Assembly (NCBI GenBank): GCA_021234155.1 | Contig: JAJEKV010000251.1 | Coordinates: 372,001-436,000 of the forward strand | DNA from: Isoetes taiwanensis | Taxonomy: Eukaryota; Streptophyta; Lycopodiopsida; Isoetales; Isoetaceae | Length of the DNA stretch: 64,000 bases | Direction of reading: 5' to 3' | Part shown: piece by piece, positions 10,338 to 20,668 of the stretch | How the letters are laid out: each line of letters opens with the position of its first letter | Numbering within the stretch: the first letter of the stretch is position 1 | Made by a program: the position numbers and the translations under genes | Notes under the pieces: generated by a model | What the model was told of the DNA's origin: nothing | Database searches by the model: none | What the model saw: only the letters and a program-made list of their open reading frames with translations

Positions 10338-11510
10338 ATGCAAAATGCTAAATCCCCAAGGCCCCCAATGATCTTTGATCAAGGCAAGGAAAAATCCCCA
10401 ACTAATGAAGATGACAAAGATGATGGCAAAGGAAAGGAAAAGACCAGAAATGAAAAGGATGATGCCAAAGGAAAGGAAATTGTACTTTATACTCGGGTCG
10501 ATTGGAAAAACAAAAAGGTCAAGATATTGCATGCATGCAATGTAGAGGCGATAGGAGAAGGGATTATTGTTCTAGCAGATCCTATCAATGCAAAGTTGAA
10601 TGATGAAAGATTAGGGGAGGACAGGTTAGGTGTGGCAATCTCAAAATTATATGACAATTGGAAGGAAAAGGGTTCAGGCAAACAAGAATGCCTTGCTTGT
10701 GTGAAGCAACTAGAGGTTCCAACTATTGTTGCATGGCCTAGGGACAGTATTCAACTGGAGGGGAACTACACGTTTTCTATAGATGTAGAACCATTGTCAA
10801 TAATGTTCACACAGTGTAGCAAGAGGCCACTTCCAACTTTCAAACATTATCCCACCAAAAGATGCAAGTCAGATTATGATTGTTCTGCTGAAGCCCTGAT
10901 GAAGGTTAGAGGAAGTGAATGTTGTTGGGCCTCCTGTATTAGAATGTTTACAATAGAGGAGATACATAAGTGTGATAGCAGGAGGAATTTCATGTACACC
11001 ATATTTGGCTATGCAATTCAGGATGAAAGATCAAAGAAGAAAAGATTCCCATTGAATGGAAAGTGGATATGTTCAAAAGCATGGATGGCTATACATGGAA
11101 TTCCAACCTCTTCTTGGCACAACTGGCAAAAGAGACATGAAAATGGTAGTAAAATTGCATTGCATGGGAACAGTGGCCTGGTAAGGCCTACCTCAAGAAC
11201 TATAGCTGCAAAGGAAATATTTGAAAGATATGTGGATTTTAATGCAGAAAACATGCCACATAAGAGTAAGAAGGATGAACAGGGTAGAGTTATTGTTGAA
11301 AAGAGATTGCCATCCCATTGTACCCAGAAGAGCATATTAGAGGAAATAAATGCATTGCTTCGGGAACTTGGAGTGGCCTCTGTATCCCAGCCCAGTTTTA
11401 GTAGGCTATGGAATAAGCATTTCAAGCATGTGACCATAGCAACTTCAAACAAATTTGCCAAGTGCAATTTATGTGCTAAGCTGAAGGAGACACTAGATAA
11501 GAATATGTAG
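10338..11510 (+). CDS. N-terminal part of a DUF7869-type transposon protein
   Basis: Seen: a 390-codon intact frame. Residues 1-50 are Lys/Asp/Glu-rich and disordered. Residues about 60-135 (VEAIGEGIIVLADP, LGEDRLGVAIS, IVAWPRDSIQ) resemble the small domain (DUF8039-like) found in plant transposon proteins. Residues about 185-330 carry HKCDSRRNFMYTIFG, WICSKAWMAIHGIPTSSWHN and an LHGNSG turn. Residues about 360-385 carry FSRLWNKHFKHVTI and a CNLC pair. In the DUF7869 family, as I know it, this Cys-rich 'C..aF..l.GI' segment and the CxxC stand just before the DDE core. Here the frame stops at 11508-11510, inside an inverted-repeat arm. The DDE core resumes about 3 kb on at 14.4 kb in the same orientation. 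Inference: one transposon cut by later insertions, or a separate N-terminal product. Confidence 0.65.
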   Translation: MQNAKSPRPPMIFDQGKEKSPTNEDDKDDGKGKEKTRNEKDDAKGKEIVLYTRVDWKNKKVKILHACNVEAIGEGIIVLADPINAKLNDERLGEDRLGVAISKLYDNWKEKGSGKQECLACVKQLEVPTIVAWPRDSIQLEGNYTFSIDVEPLSIMFTQCSKRPLPTFKHYPTKRCKSDYDCSAEALMKVRGSECCWASCIRMFTIEEIHKCDSRRNFMYTIFGYAIQDERSKKKRFPLNGKWICSKAWMAIHGIPTSSWHNWQKRHENGSKIALHGNSGLVRPTSRTIAAKEIFERYVDFNAENMPHKSKKDEQGRVIVEKRLPSHCTQKSILEEINALLRELGVASVSQPSFSRLWNKHFKHVTIATSNKFAKCNLCAKLKETLDKNM

Positions 11511-11696
11511 CATAATAACAGGGGGTTACTTTTAGATTTTTATACGCTTTTTCATATGGTTTTTCTATGATTTCGTTGTTGTATTCGTTGAGGTGTACTA
11601 AATAGTATTTCTAGAGTGCACCCTTTATGGGCCGTTGATTTTCGTTGGTTGGAAAAATCCGAGGGTTGTTGTCTTTCTCTGCATGTGTTTGTGCAT

Positions 11697-11822
11697 GAAC
11701 ACTATGCAAGTGTGTGCATGTGCATGTGCACATGCATGTGCATGTGTGTGCATGTGCATGTTCATATGCATGTGCAAGTGCAAGTGCATGTGCATGTGTG
11801 CATGTGTGTGCATGTGTACTTG
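11697..11822. repeat. GTGCAT-rich simple repeat
   Basis: About 125 bp of alternating GTGCAT/GTGTGCAT, with short interruptions. It creates spurious Cys/Met/His-rich open frames on both strands that I do not regard as genes. Alternating purine-pyrimidine sequence of this kind can adopt unusual helix forms. Confidence 0.9.
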
Positions 11823-12350
11823 CCCTCTTGGATTCTTATTGCCGGAGTGGATTTTACTACTTACAAAGGTATTTGTTTTTTAATGTTTCTTCAGTTAGCA
11901 TAATGTTTTTTTTTTACAAGGTATTGGTTTCCTGATTCTACAATGTAGTCTTTGCAAAACCCCTTTTGTTTCCTTCCTATGATTTCTTTGCTTGATTCAA
12001 GTTTAGGCCCTCTGTTTGCTTTTCAACTCTTGGATATTTCGGCTTAGGATTGTTCATAGACCCGACCTTTAGCTTCAATCAACAAGCGGATTCTTATGCA
12101 CACAACGGCGGATTATTCCCGCCCTTTTCCATGTCACGCCAGATCACCAAACAAAGCGGGGCCACAAGAATACATTTATATTGTAGGTTTGGAACTTTAA
12201 TCGAACCAGTAAGGTGAATCATGCATTACCTTTAAGCTAGAGATGGAGCATCCAAAATCATATGGATTGATAAACAATGGTGTCATTGTGAAAGAGAAAT
12301 AGTTGTAGTTTTGAAGTAACAATATGTAGCATAATATGAGAGGGTTTTTT

Positions 12351-13388
12351 GTGTTGTAAACTTTATAACTTTTCGAATAATGGGATCAATCTGCTCTATC
12401 TTTATGGTAACTTTTACTTATGTTCTATTTGTTTTATTGTGATCAAATTCAAAAGCTACGTGTGATGAAAGCCTCAAATGAATTCTAGTTTTTTTTTGGT
12501 TTGAATTCTAAAATTTTTTGTCACACCTGAGGTCCCTAAGGCCTTAGAAAGGGCCAAAATTTTTTTTGCAACACAAACCATTAACATCAACATATAAAAA
12601 TTAAATCCCCAACACATAACAACCATTGACATTAACAACCAACACATAACTACCATTGACATTAATTAACATAACCATTGGGTCTAACACATTTAAATTA
12701 AAATCCCCTTAAACCCCCTTTGGTTTGGGTGCATATTCACACGGGGGGGTGACTCAGTGCAACGAGAGCATTTGGATAGGCATATTCACCCCTTATTCCT
12801 TAATCTACACCGTACATAAAGTTCCTCGTTTGTGGGGTATGCAAGTACAAAATTTACTTATATTTGTATAACAAGATTCGCAAAAATACTATAAGATTTC
12901 AAAGCGGAATACTATATGGTGTTGATTTAAATGCGTGCAAAATATAATTATGAGGACTCTCGTTTGCCCTACATCACCCCCGTGTGAATATGCACCCAAA
13001 CCAAAGGGGGTTTAAGGGGATTTTAATTTAAATGTGTTGGACCCAATGGTTGTGTTAATTAATGTCAATGGTAGTTATGTGTTGGTTGTTAATGTCAATG
13101 GTTGTTATGAGTTGGTTGTTATGTGTTGGTTGTTATGTGTTGGGGATTTAATTTTTATATGTTGGATGTTAATGGTTTGTGTCGAAAAAAATTTTTTTGG
13201 CCCCCACCCCAACCCCCCGTGACAAAAATTTTAGAATTCAAAAGAAAAAAACTAGAATTCATTTGAGGCTTTCATCATTGTAGCTTTTGAATTTTATCAC
13301 AATAAAACAAATAGAACATAAGTAAAAGTTACCATAAAGATAGAGCAGATTGATCCCATTATTCTGAAAGTCATAAAGTTTGCAACAC
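12351..13388. mobile_element. Foldback element, about 1 kb, with MITE core (copy 1)
   Basis: Seen: a near-palindrome. The left arm starts GTGTTGTAAACTTTATAAC at 12351 and runs inward through ATAACAACCATTGACATTAA and CCCCTTAAACCCCCTTT. The right arm mirrors it outward to AGTTTGCAACAC ending at 13388. The innermost arm is the terminal inverted repeat GGGTGCATATTCACACGGGG (12727) paired with its complement ending at 12997. The 12727-12997 core also occurs alone or with one arm at 14161, 16998 and 46321. No protein is encoded. Arms this long resemble foldback transposons, which are moved by another element's transposase. Target duplications were not clear to me. Confidence 0.8.
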
Positions 13389-13840
13389 CCATACGCAAAC
13401 ATTTTTCAACTGGAATTTAACAGCAGCCTGTGGCCTCCATGGATTCTTGTGGTGAGAAACCAAAGTGGGAAACTTTTCTGCTTGTTAGCACAAGGATCTA
13501 GAAGCCTTGGAATTTGCTTAATAACAGCCTCAAAATCTAAAAATGCATGGTAATTTTTTGCAAGCTTCATTCGGAATGAGCCATAAAACAATATCCAATA
13601 AGCTAATCTCAGATTAATCATTTGGTAGGATGTGAAAGCCTACCAAACCCGGCCGAAAAATTGCTGTTTTAGCATAGATAAGCAACCAAACATATTCATA
13701 TCATACACTATCAAAAGATCTCGGAGAGCTTTCCAACGAATAAAAAAATCATAAAAGCGAGCTCTGAATCAAAAGTTATGATAAGAAATGTGTTCGGCGG
13801 TGAAAGCGCACTACATGCGCCCTTCAAGCCCTTCATGTGC

Positions 13841-14008
13841 CCATTATGCACCACACACACAAAAAGAGGGCTTTTGTTGTGAGCCATTGGTTGTTGACCA
13901 TTATGCACCACGCACAAAAAAGGGCTTTTGTTGTGAGCCATTGGTTGTTGACCATTATGCACCACACACACAAAAAAGGGGCTTTTGTTGTGAGCCATTG
14001 GTTGTTGA
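13841..14008. repeat. Three-unit tandem repeat, 54-57 bp
   Basis: Units at 13841-13897, 13898-13951 and 13952-14008, each starting CCATTATGCACCAC and ending GCCATTGGTTGTTGA. Units 1 and 3 are 57 bp and unit 2 is 54 bp, from loss in the ACACAC tract. They sit just inside the right outer inverted-repeat arm. The related sequence at about 48.9 kb carries only a single degenerate unit. Confidence 0.9.
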
Positions 14009-14160
14009 CCATTGAAAAAAAAAGGCTAAAATCAATGGCTCAGAAATGGTGCACTCTAGATGTACGCATTAGTACATCCATTTGAATACATCATGAAATC
14101 ATAGGAAAACCTTAGTGAAAAGCGTACAAAAACACAAAGAAAACCCCCTGTTATTATGCT

Positions 14161-14416
14161 ACATATTCACACGGGGGGTGACGTAGGGCAGCGAGAGCCC
14201 TCATAATTGTATTTTGCACGTACGAAATCAACACCATATAGTATTCCGCTTGAAATCTTATAGTATTTTGCAAATCTTATTATACAGTATAGCAAATTTT
14301 GTACTTGCATACCCCACAAACGAGGAACTTTACGTACGGTATAGATTAAGGAATAAGGGGTGAATATGCCTATCCAACAGCTCTCGTTGCCCGGAGTCAC
14401 CCCCCGTGTGAATATA
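14161..14416. mobile_element. MITE copy 2 of the foldback core
   Basis: Begins ACATATTCACACGGGGGGTGAC and ends GTCACCCCCCGTGTGAATAT. Internal sequence (CCCCACAAACGAGGAACTTTA, TAGATTAAGGAATAAGGGG) is the reverse orientation of copy 1. It lacks the long outer arms and abuts the right outer inverted-repeat arm on one side and the transposase remains on the other. Confidence 0.85.
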
Positions 14417-14419
14417 ACC

Positions 14420-16109
14420 AAGTCTAAGGGCAAAGATAAGGGAACATATGAAGGACCATATGACAGATCAACTATCATGTAGATCAACTTGACCTTATCT
14501 GCAATGGAACCTAATAACTATCTATGTATTATACATGATAAAATGGACCAACAAAAGACTTGTCTTCCACAATTCAAGTACATTCCTAAGTCATGTGGAA
14601 GATCATACCCTTTGCAGATTTCAATGACTGGGGCAATATTGCATGGGCGATCTCGAGACCTATTATGGCCATTTAGGTTTTAGAGTTGTGGAGTGATGGT
14701 CAGATTTTCACATTGGGAGTATCATGAGGTGTTTAAGAAACTATGAGAAGGGTTACAATGGTCACCCACGAGGGATCCTACTGACTAGCCGGGCACTACA
14801 TAGTGCATTGTTGGATGGAACCCCTAATAGTGTTGAAAAGTTTAGCAAGGCAAGATTTAGGAGGAATGGACCTAATGAACATGTTGGAGCTTCAACATCT
14901 CGTGCTAAACCTCGAGATCCCGTAAAGCTCCTCTTGCAACTAGATAATTTCTTTGGTCAAAATAAGAACAGGTGGATGTTTTATTTCCTATCCTACTTAA
15001 CATTTGTGGGTATTTTTGAAAGAGTCAATTTGGGGTTCCTAATGCCCAGGACATACTCATGAGGATGTGGATGCATTGTTTGGAAAATATAGTCATGTAT
15101 TGAGGACACAGGATTTACCAACTTTCCAGGCTATTGGAAATATTTCATGGATGTACAAATCCATCTCCTATAGGATCTATCATAGAAGAAGTGCCCGATT
15201 GGAAGAGTTTTGTGGATGGTTATGCTCGACATGGAAGGTCATTCTAGACCTCTTCAATTCACTTTTGGGCGAGAGAAGGGATTCCAATCATGCAATGGAA
15301 AAATGAGACAGAGGAGGAGAAGTGGAGAGGTGGGGCAGAAATTTGGCACGGGGATGCAAATGGCAAGCCTATGATACCTCTGGTAAACCAAAAGCTCTAA
15401 AACTAAGCGAAGAAGTCAAGCAATTGGGATTGACTAAGGATGGCATCAATGACTACATCAAGCATTGGCAAACTAATTCGAGATGAGACTAATCGCGTGC
15501 ATTGATAGATTATTGGAAGAAGGTGATCAACTTGTTGGATGAGGTAGACACATCCTCGGAAGATTTGAAAGAAGGGTGGTTCCCTAAAAGTAAGTGGAAA
15601 ACATTAGCTAAGTCTTGTGAAGATGATGGTACCATTAGTAGCATTGTGAAGGCATATGCTCCTCCTCAATCGATAAACACTATGTTGGTCCTAAGAAGGA
15701 TAGGCCAAAATATTTAGGCATGGATTGTTATGAACCTTCTACTGACGTGGAGTGCCACCAATTTGTAGTAGTAAAACCAGCAGATCTAGAGACCTATCCA
15801 GTGTGGTTGGGATACACTATCTCGGATATTTGCAAAGAAGAAGGTGATGTTAACTTCAATAAGGTGCGCATGGAATGGTGGTGTCCAGTACATCAGTTGA
15901 GTAATGTCACCGATAAAGAAAGATATTCAGATTGTTGGACAAAGAGGTGGAGGAGAAATCCAAGTGATCCTGATCTTTGGCTAGACATTGAAACCGTATT
16001 GTACTCGTGGACTCCAAAAACTATTCCTAGTAAAACAGCGAGGGTTACAATACCTCAGGATGTAAGGAATAAGGTTCTCATATCCTTGGGGATGCTAGTG
16101 GAAAAATGA
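14420..16109 (+). pseudogene. DUF7869-type DDE transposase core and C-terminus, frame-broken
   Basis: Seen in order, in changing frames: IHDKMDQQKTCLP (14528-14566), ISMTGAILHGRSRD (about 14620-14660), LLQLDNFFGQNKNR (about 14930-14973), VNLGFLMP leading, after a frame change, to GHTHEDVDALF (15049-15081), then VPDWKSFV-like and a C-terminal domain in the final frame from 15720, with VVVKPADLETYPVWLGY and DCWTKRWRRNPSDPDLWLDIE. Family knowledge: DUF7869 proteins share 'D.MDq.K', 'QLDN...NKNR' and 'GHTHEDiD' blocks, which I read as the three acidic catalytic positions. At least four frame changes are needed to follow them, so the copy is inactive. Together with the 10.3 kb frame it would make one long transposon protein interrupted by a foldback nest. 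Confidence 0.75.
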
Positions 16110-16352
16110 AAAACAGTTACTATGTATCTTTTCTACAGTTAATAAAAGTTGTGTACTACTTGAGTTCCATGATATAAGATTTTGTAATTTGAAGTTAAGG
16201 TGTGAATTTATATTCCCGTGCGTCATTATATGTTAACGTCTATTCTAGTCTAAGGGCAACAAAGTTACTAAAAAAGTGAATTTAACAAAGTTACTAAAAA
16301 AGTGCAATATAAAATTTATCCCAAAATTAAGACATAATCCCAATTTAATTGA
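16110..16352. other. Transposon 3' flank with short duplication
   Basis: AT-rich. AACAAAGTTACTAAAAAAGTG occurs twice in tandem at about 16259-16305. I see nothing else. Confidence 0.5.
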
Positions 16353-16601
16353 ATGATGGTTACAATGACTTTTATAGTTGATGGAGGTATTTCTAAGAAA
16401 CTTACTGTTGCCTCATTTGCTGCTATACTTAAAGATTCTTCCAACAAATTATTAGCCAAAGTGGAAAGAATTTACCCTCAACTTACTTCTAATATGGGAG
16501 AATACAAAGCTTCCATCGCAAGTCTCCAAGAAGCTAAGGCTATGGATATTGCTAACATTTACAACTTTCTGGAGAATATCAAACCAAGAATGCAGACATA
16601 G
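16353..16601 (+). pseudogene. Ty3-type RNase H fragment
   Basis: The 82-codon frame reads IVDGG, then ASFAAILKD, NMGEYKASIASLQEAKAMDI. This is the plant retrotransposon RNase H pattern (first Asp, then the NxxEYxAL(I) block with the catalytic Glu). The frame stops at an early TAG, and sequence to 16760 continues in another frame. It is an isolated remnant of a retroelement. Confidence 0.6.
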
Positions 16602-16997
16602 AGGCCTTGAGAAACCAGGTCATGGGAGTGCTTTCAAGTTTTGTGTCAAGGAGAATTATTCACATTCCAAGAGAGCAGAATTAGGAGGTTGATGTCTGAA
16701 GGAGGTATTCTAGAAGAAGAACTTGAGGAACGTGAGGTCAAAGGACTATGCCATAAAAAAGCGTATATGACAATGGATTGTGGCGTGGTAGAATAGAATA
16801 TAATATAATTTATTTTTATCGTCCACAGAGACCATCTAGCGTATGGAACTCAAGCAGTGACAATGGATTGCGAAGCAGACAAAGATATTGATAGAAAATT
16901 ACAAACTAAATTACATATGTTTAGATAAATAAATACACTCACATGAATGTCCACTCATAGTTATATATTAAATGCATACCTTGTATGAATAACCCTC

Positions 16998-17320
16998 AAT
17001 GCATAACAACAATTGACATTAATTAAATGCCCCTTTGACCGCCCTTATTGTTTTGGTGCATATTCCTACGAGGCGTTTGACTGTAGGCGAGGCTTAAAAT
17101 ACGTACATATATATACAAATAAATCTTAGTCCAACCATTTCTAAAAAGCCATATGCATCAATAACATACACCGTTTGTGTACTTTCATGGGTTGCACCTG
17201 ATGACCCTCCAAATCACTCCAAAATCCCATCTAACGGTCTGAGCCAGCGGTTGACACCTTTCAAATATGCACCGAAACAACAGGGGGTCAAGGAGGGATT
17301 TAACGAGGGATTTTTAACTG
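16998..17320. mobile_element. MITE/foldback copy 4, degenerate
   Basis: The left arm carries CATAACAACAATTGACATTAATTAA, then GGTGCATATTCCTACGAGG (17055). The right end is ATATGCACC (ending 17273) followed by an AACAGGGGGTCAAGGAGGGATTTA arm. The core is shorter and more diverged than copies 1 to 3, suggesting it is the oldest copy here. Confidence 0.65.
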
Positions 17321-17530
17321 AACTGGCACATCGCTGCTTTCAATGCCATAAACTAAGTCAATTGGTGTATGATCAAGTTCGGTTCTATAGGCCTCAAAGA
17401 GCATTCATAAAGTCTCAAGTGCTAATCTTTCTTGAACATGTCACTTTTTTGTAATTGTGCTGGAGGACTTTATTTGTGGACTTTGGCCATTGCCTTGTGC
17501 ATAATAAAAGAGCTCTTTACATGCTTAATT

Positions 17531-17794
17531 TTAAGTATTTGGCCGGCAAGTCAAATGTGTGGTTGATGGAAGTGTTGCCTCTATCAGAAGAATTTTATAA
17601 GGGACACCAAATTGAGTGCAAATGCTTTTATCGAGAAATTTAGCAGTGGTCATGGCATTGGCAATTTTCAAGAGTACTGCCTCAGCCCATTTGATGAAGT
17701 AATCCGTGGCCACAAGTATGAAATATTCATGTTGAGCAACAGAAGATGGATTTATAGGGCCAAACACCTTTGGGCTCATTAGAAATTTGTTCAC
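17531..17794 (-). pseudogene. Ty3-type integrase core fragment
   Basis: The minus-strand frame reads KVFGPINPSSVAQHEYFILVATDYF (17.7 kb side), FIKWAEAV, then FLDKSICTQFGVPYKIL. This is the integrase core between the first and second catalytic Asp: the 'vIGPI.P.S..g..YILVATDYFTKW.EA' block, followed by the 'FGVP..I' run-up to the second Asp, which is lost. The orientation is opposite to the RNase H fragment at 16.4 kb, so they may come from different insertions. Confidence 0.7.
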
Positions 17795-18059
17795 ATTGGC
17801 ACTTGGAGAATAAGTTCTTGGGGGACTATTGCAAAAGCAGGTGGTTATGCATGGTGGATAAGGCGAATATGCCTTGGTTCAACTTTATGCTTATTGTGCT
17901 ACATATTCTAAACGAGGGGCACCTAGACATCCTTGGTCGTCGGATCCATCGATCCTATGGCATAGAACTTATGTTGGGGCCTCTGGGCGCCTCTCCTTTC
18001 GATTATGGTCATTTATGCGATGCTACTATTGGCACTCTAACTTTACATTCAAAGCCAAT

Positions 18060-18515
18060 CATATATCGAGCTAGATATACGTTTTACATCGACTTCGATA
18101 TATCGTATATATAGCATATATCGAATTTGATATATGATATATATATTGTATATTGAGCTAGATATATGGTATATATATATTGAACTCGATATACGCTTTT
18201 TTTTTATTCTCGAGTATGGCCAACAAGAAAATTACGTATAATTTTCACAATGTATATAGCATTTTATACAAAAAGCACATAACCGAAAAGCATGAACAGA
18301 AACATATATGGAGCTCTTGCAAGAACGAAGATGCAAAAGTAGAAAACCAAGAAGGAATTTGATGCAAACACCTTAATTTTCAATCAGGTTTGAAGACTGG
18401 CGAAATCTCCAAGCATCAAAAATCGCTTAACAAAACTTGGAAAAAACACCTAAAAAATCGGTAGACGATAATATATCGAGTTCTATATACTATAGTATAT
18501 TGAACTCAATATGCT
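18060..18515. repeat. AT-rich TATATCGA/GATATATC blocks
   Basis: From 18060 to 18190 the sequence is made of GATATATCG, TATATCGAATTTGATATA and TATTGAGCTAGATATATGG variants. A shorter block with the same motifs (TATATCGAGTTCTATATAC) is at about 18470-18515. Between them is about 280 bp of unrelated AT-rich sequence. The two blocks could be ends of a small inverted-repeat element, but I cannot pair them cleanly. Confidence 0.55.
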
Positions 18516-19686
18516 ACTGGTTTTCAATATTTAGATAAGGAGCCAATATTTTACCCGTCATTTATGATTGAGGGTGCCTATGATTTTAAAATATGAAATG
18601 TGGGCTTACGTAAGGTTGGAATATGAAATATGGGGACTCGAACATGTTTGGGGCGTCTATGATTTGAATTATGAATTAGAGATTCCTTAGGGTTTTCTGA
18701 AAAAATCTATAAAAAAAATTTGCAGAGTAATTGCAAACCGAAAGGGTTGATCCACAGATGCTTTGAATCCTTTATGGCCAAGGGTATACGTGGATCCACC
18801 ACAACTAGGGTCTAAGAATAGGTATTTAATGGCTTCAAATGCAGGGCTATAAACTATGAATTAGCGTTGCAGAGTGATTGGAAGCATTGATCAGCATATG
18901 CTTCTAATCATCCATGATGAAGAGCACCTATAGATTCATTACAGATAGGGTCATCTTCAGTTGTGTTGCATATGTGCATCCTGTTAACCAACATGTGCTC
19001 AAATCTGCCCGTTTCAATATTCAGCATTTCCTAAAAGAATTTAAAGTATGGCTCTAGATGTATTAAAAAAGAGGAAAGAGTATCTTGCCTTTACATGGTA
19101 TGAAGTAACTACTAGAAATGCTTTTTAGGTAGCCTAGATTTATTTCTTCATATACTATGCATGTTTCATGATTATAAATAGAGCATCCTTCAGGATTATA
19201 ATTGGGGCCTGTTGCAAAAGGAAAACACCATTTTAGGTTGTGCATCATCAGAATCTTCATAGTCTATTATTAGTCAGTAACTTAAAGACCAAATATCACC
19301 TATGCCTTTTGTATGTAATGCGATAGAGGCCCAACCAATTGGGATGTAATTAACTGTATTTTATTTTTGGTAAGCACTAATTTAACACAAGAAAATATTA
19401 TCGCATTTGCTTAATTGTATTGCATTTTGTAAAGGCTGAAAAAAAACAAGGCAATGGACAATACAACTTCAATACAATATGTATTCTTCTTATAACATAC
19501 ACATGCTATGAAGGTCAAACACAATCAACAATACTTGAAGTCAACTGCATTTTGTAAAATAGGAAGTTACACCAACCAATCATTTTCGTACCCCAAACCA
19601 TGCATGTAAACACAACACAAAAACAATGCCATTATGCTCTTTGTTTGCGGCCTTGGAGATGGCATGATTTTGAGGTTGTATATGCA
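18516..19686. other. No gene recognised
   Basis: AT-rich sequence without clear coding, repeat or RNA features. A loosely repeated GGTTGATCCACAGATGCTTTGAATCC / TTGATCAGCATATGCTTCTAATC motif (about 18750 and 18890) may be an old duplication. Confidence 0.35.
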
Positions 19687-20643
19687 AAGATAGATAGATA
19701 GATAGATATTTTTTTCGTCCACGAGAATTCAATCGGGTTATGGGACCCAATACAAAAGACGAATCGGGTTATGGGACCCAATACAAAAGACGGGCATAAG
19801 CCCCAACTAGAGCGAGGGACAAAGCCCCGTCACATATACAAAAGAAACAAAAAAAAAATCATGAATATAGACATACTAAACGTAGCCCAACCAAGGGTTC
19901 AAGGTCCAAGTATCTCGAATAATCGCAATGCCACCCCTATAAACTGCATATTTTTGTTGTAACCATGCCGCCATGTTGCAAAATGTGCAATCTATCCTGT
20001 GCTGCACAAAATTGGACCAGAATATGACGAGGTCGATCAGGCCTGTGGGCTCCTATACGGATAGCCGTAATTATGCCAGTGCTACGGACCTGCATTACGT
20101 CGGTGAAGAAGTGCTCAACTTCCTCAATAGCCGAGCGATCCTTGTTTTCAGGTACACCTGCTATTCGTAAACTCAGGGCCTTATCTTCATTTTCCTTATG
20201 TATCTGTTCTATTCCAGGTTTCTGTATGGGTTCATGGCCTGCCTCTTGCATTGTCACATTGAACTAGCCTGCAGTTCTACCACCGATCCTGCGACGTCTG
20301 GTAACTCACCTGATTGTGGCATGGAATCTACTCTTATAGCATGTGCTTCTACTCCTGATCCTATGGGACAAGGTAAACCTTCTGTCTAGACCATAGCATC
20401 TGCAGTAATTGACGGAGCAGATACTGGTGGTTGTTGCGCTTGAGTGCCTGTTGCAATTGCTGTTGCAATTGCAGAGTAAAGTACAACAAGTATCTTATAC
20501 AGTACCTGGCCCTCTATGAGGAGTGACCCAGCTGATGCCACAATTCACGCACCCCTGGCGCTGCATGGGAGAGCTATTATTATTATGACGGCGCCTCGTC
20601 ATGACGAACTGGAGCTGTTATTACTGCTGCTGTGCATTGGGCT
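19687..20643 (-). mobile_element. L1-type LINE with ORF1 remnant, ORF2 missing
   Basis: Seen on the minus strand: a 5' part with a QGCVNCG knuckle-like piece (about 20.55 kb), then a 106-codon frame (20257 to 19937) with LRIAGVPENKDRSAIEEVEHFF and HRPDRPRHILVQFCAAQDRLHIL. That is the RNA-binding domain pattern of L1 ORF1 proteins. Only about 240 bp follow before the 3' end, which carries two 31-bp copies of TGGGTCCCATAACCCGATTC and finishes in a (TATC)n tract (19689-19708) in place of poly(A). ORF2 (endonuclease/reverse transcriptase) is absent, so this is an internally deleted, non-autonomous copy. A MITE lies in its 5' part at 20669. Confidence 0.7.
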
Positions 20644-20668
20644 GTGAAAACTCAGAGCTCGATGCTGT

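Larger units (their letters stand above)
11507..14162. repeat. Outer inverted repeat bounding a nested insertion
   Basis: The left arm (11507-11622) starts GTAGCATAATAACAGGGGG and ends CTAGAGTGCACC. The right arm (14048-14162) is its imperfect reverse complement, starting GGTGCACTCTAG and ending CCCCCTGTTATTATGCTAC. The left arm contains the stop codon of the upstream transposon frame. Between the arms lie a GTGCAT-rich tract, a foldback element and a three-unit tandem repeat. A partial third copy of the right-arm sequence is at 48.9-49.0 kb, which shows it is a dispersed family. Confidence 0.75.

Noticed and set aside
11616-11935. Cys/Met/His-rich open frames on both strands
   Set aside because: They are produced by the GTGCAT simple repeat; no start context or domain.
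12474-13222. Met/Val-rich frames (MSMVVMCWLL type) in the foldback arms
   Set aside because: Translation of short internal repeats of the arms (AACCAACACATAAC units); mirrored in both arms, so not genes.
13841-14008. CRISPR-like array
   Set aside because: Adjacent direct repeats without spacers in a eukaryotic context; a simple tandem repeat.
17770-18114. Plus-strand frame of 114 codons
   Set aside because: Overlaps the antisense integrase fragment and has no domain of its own.
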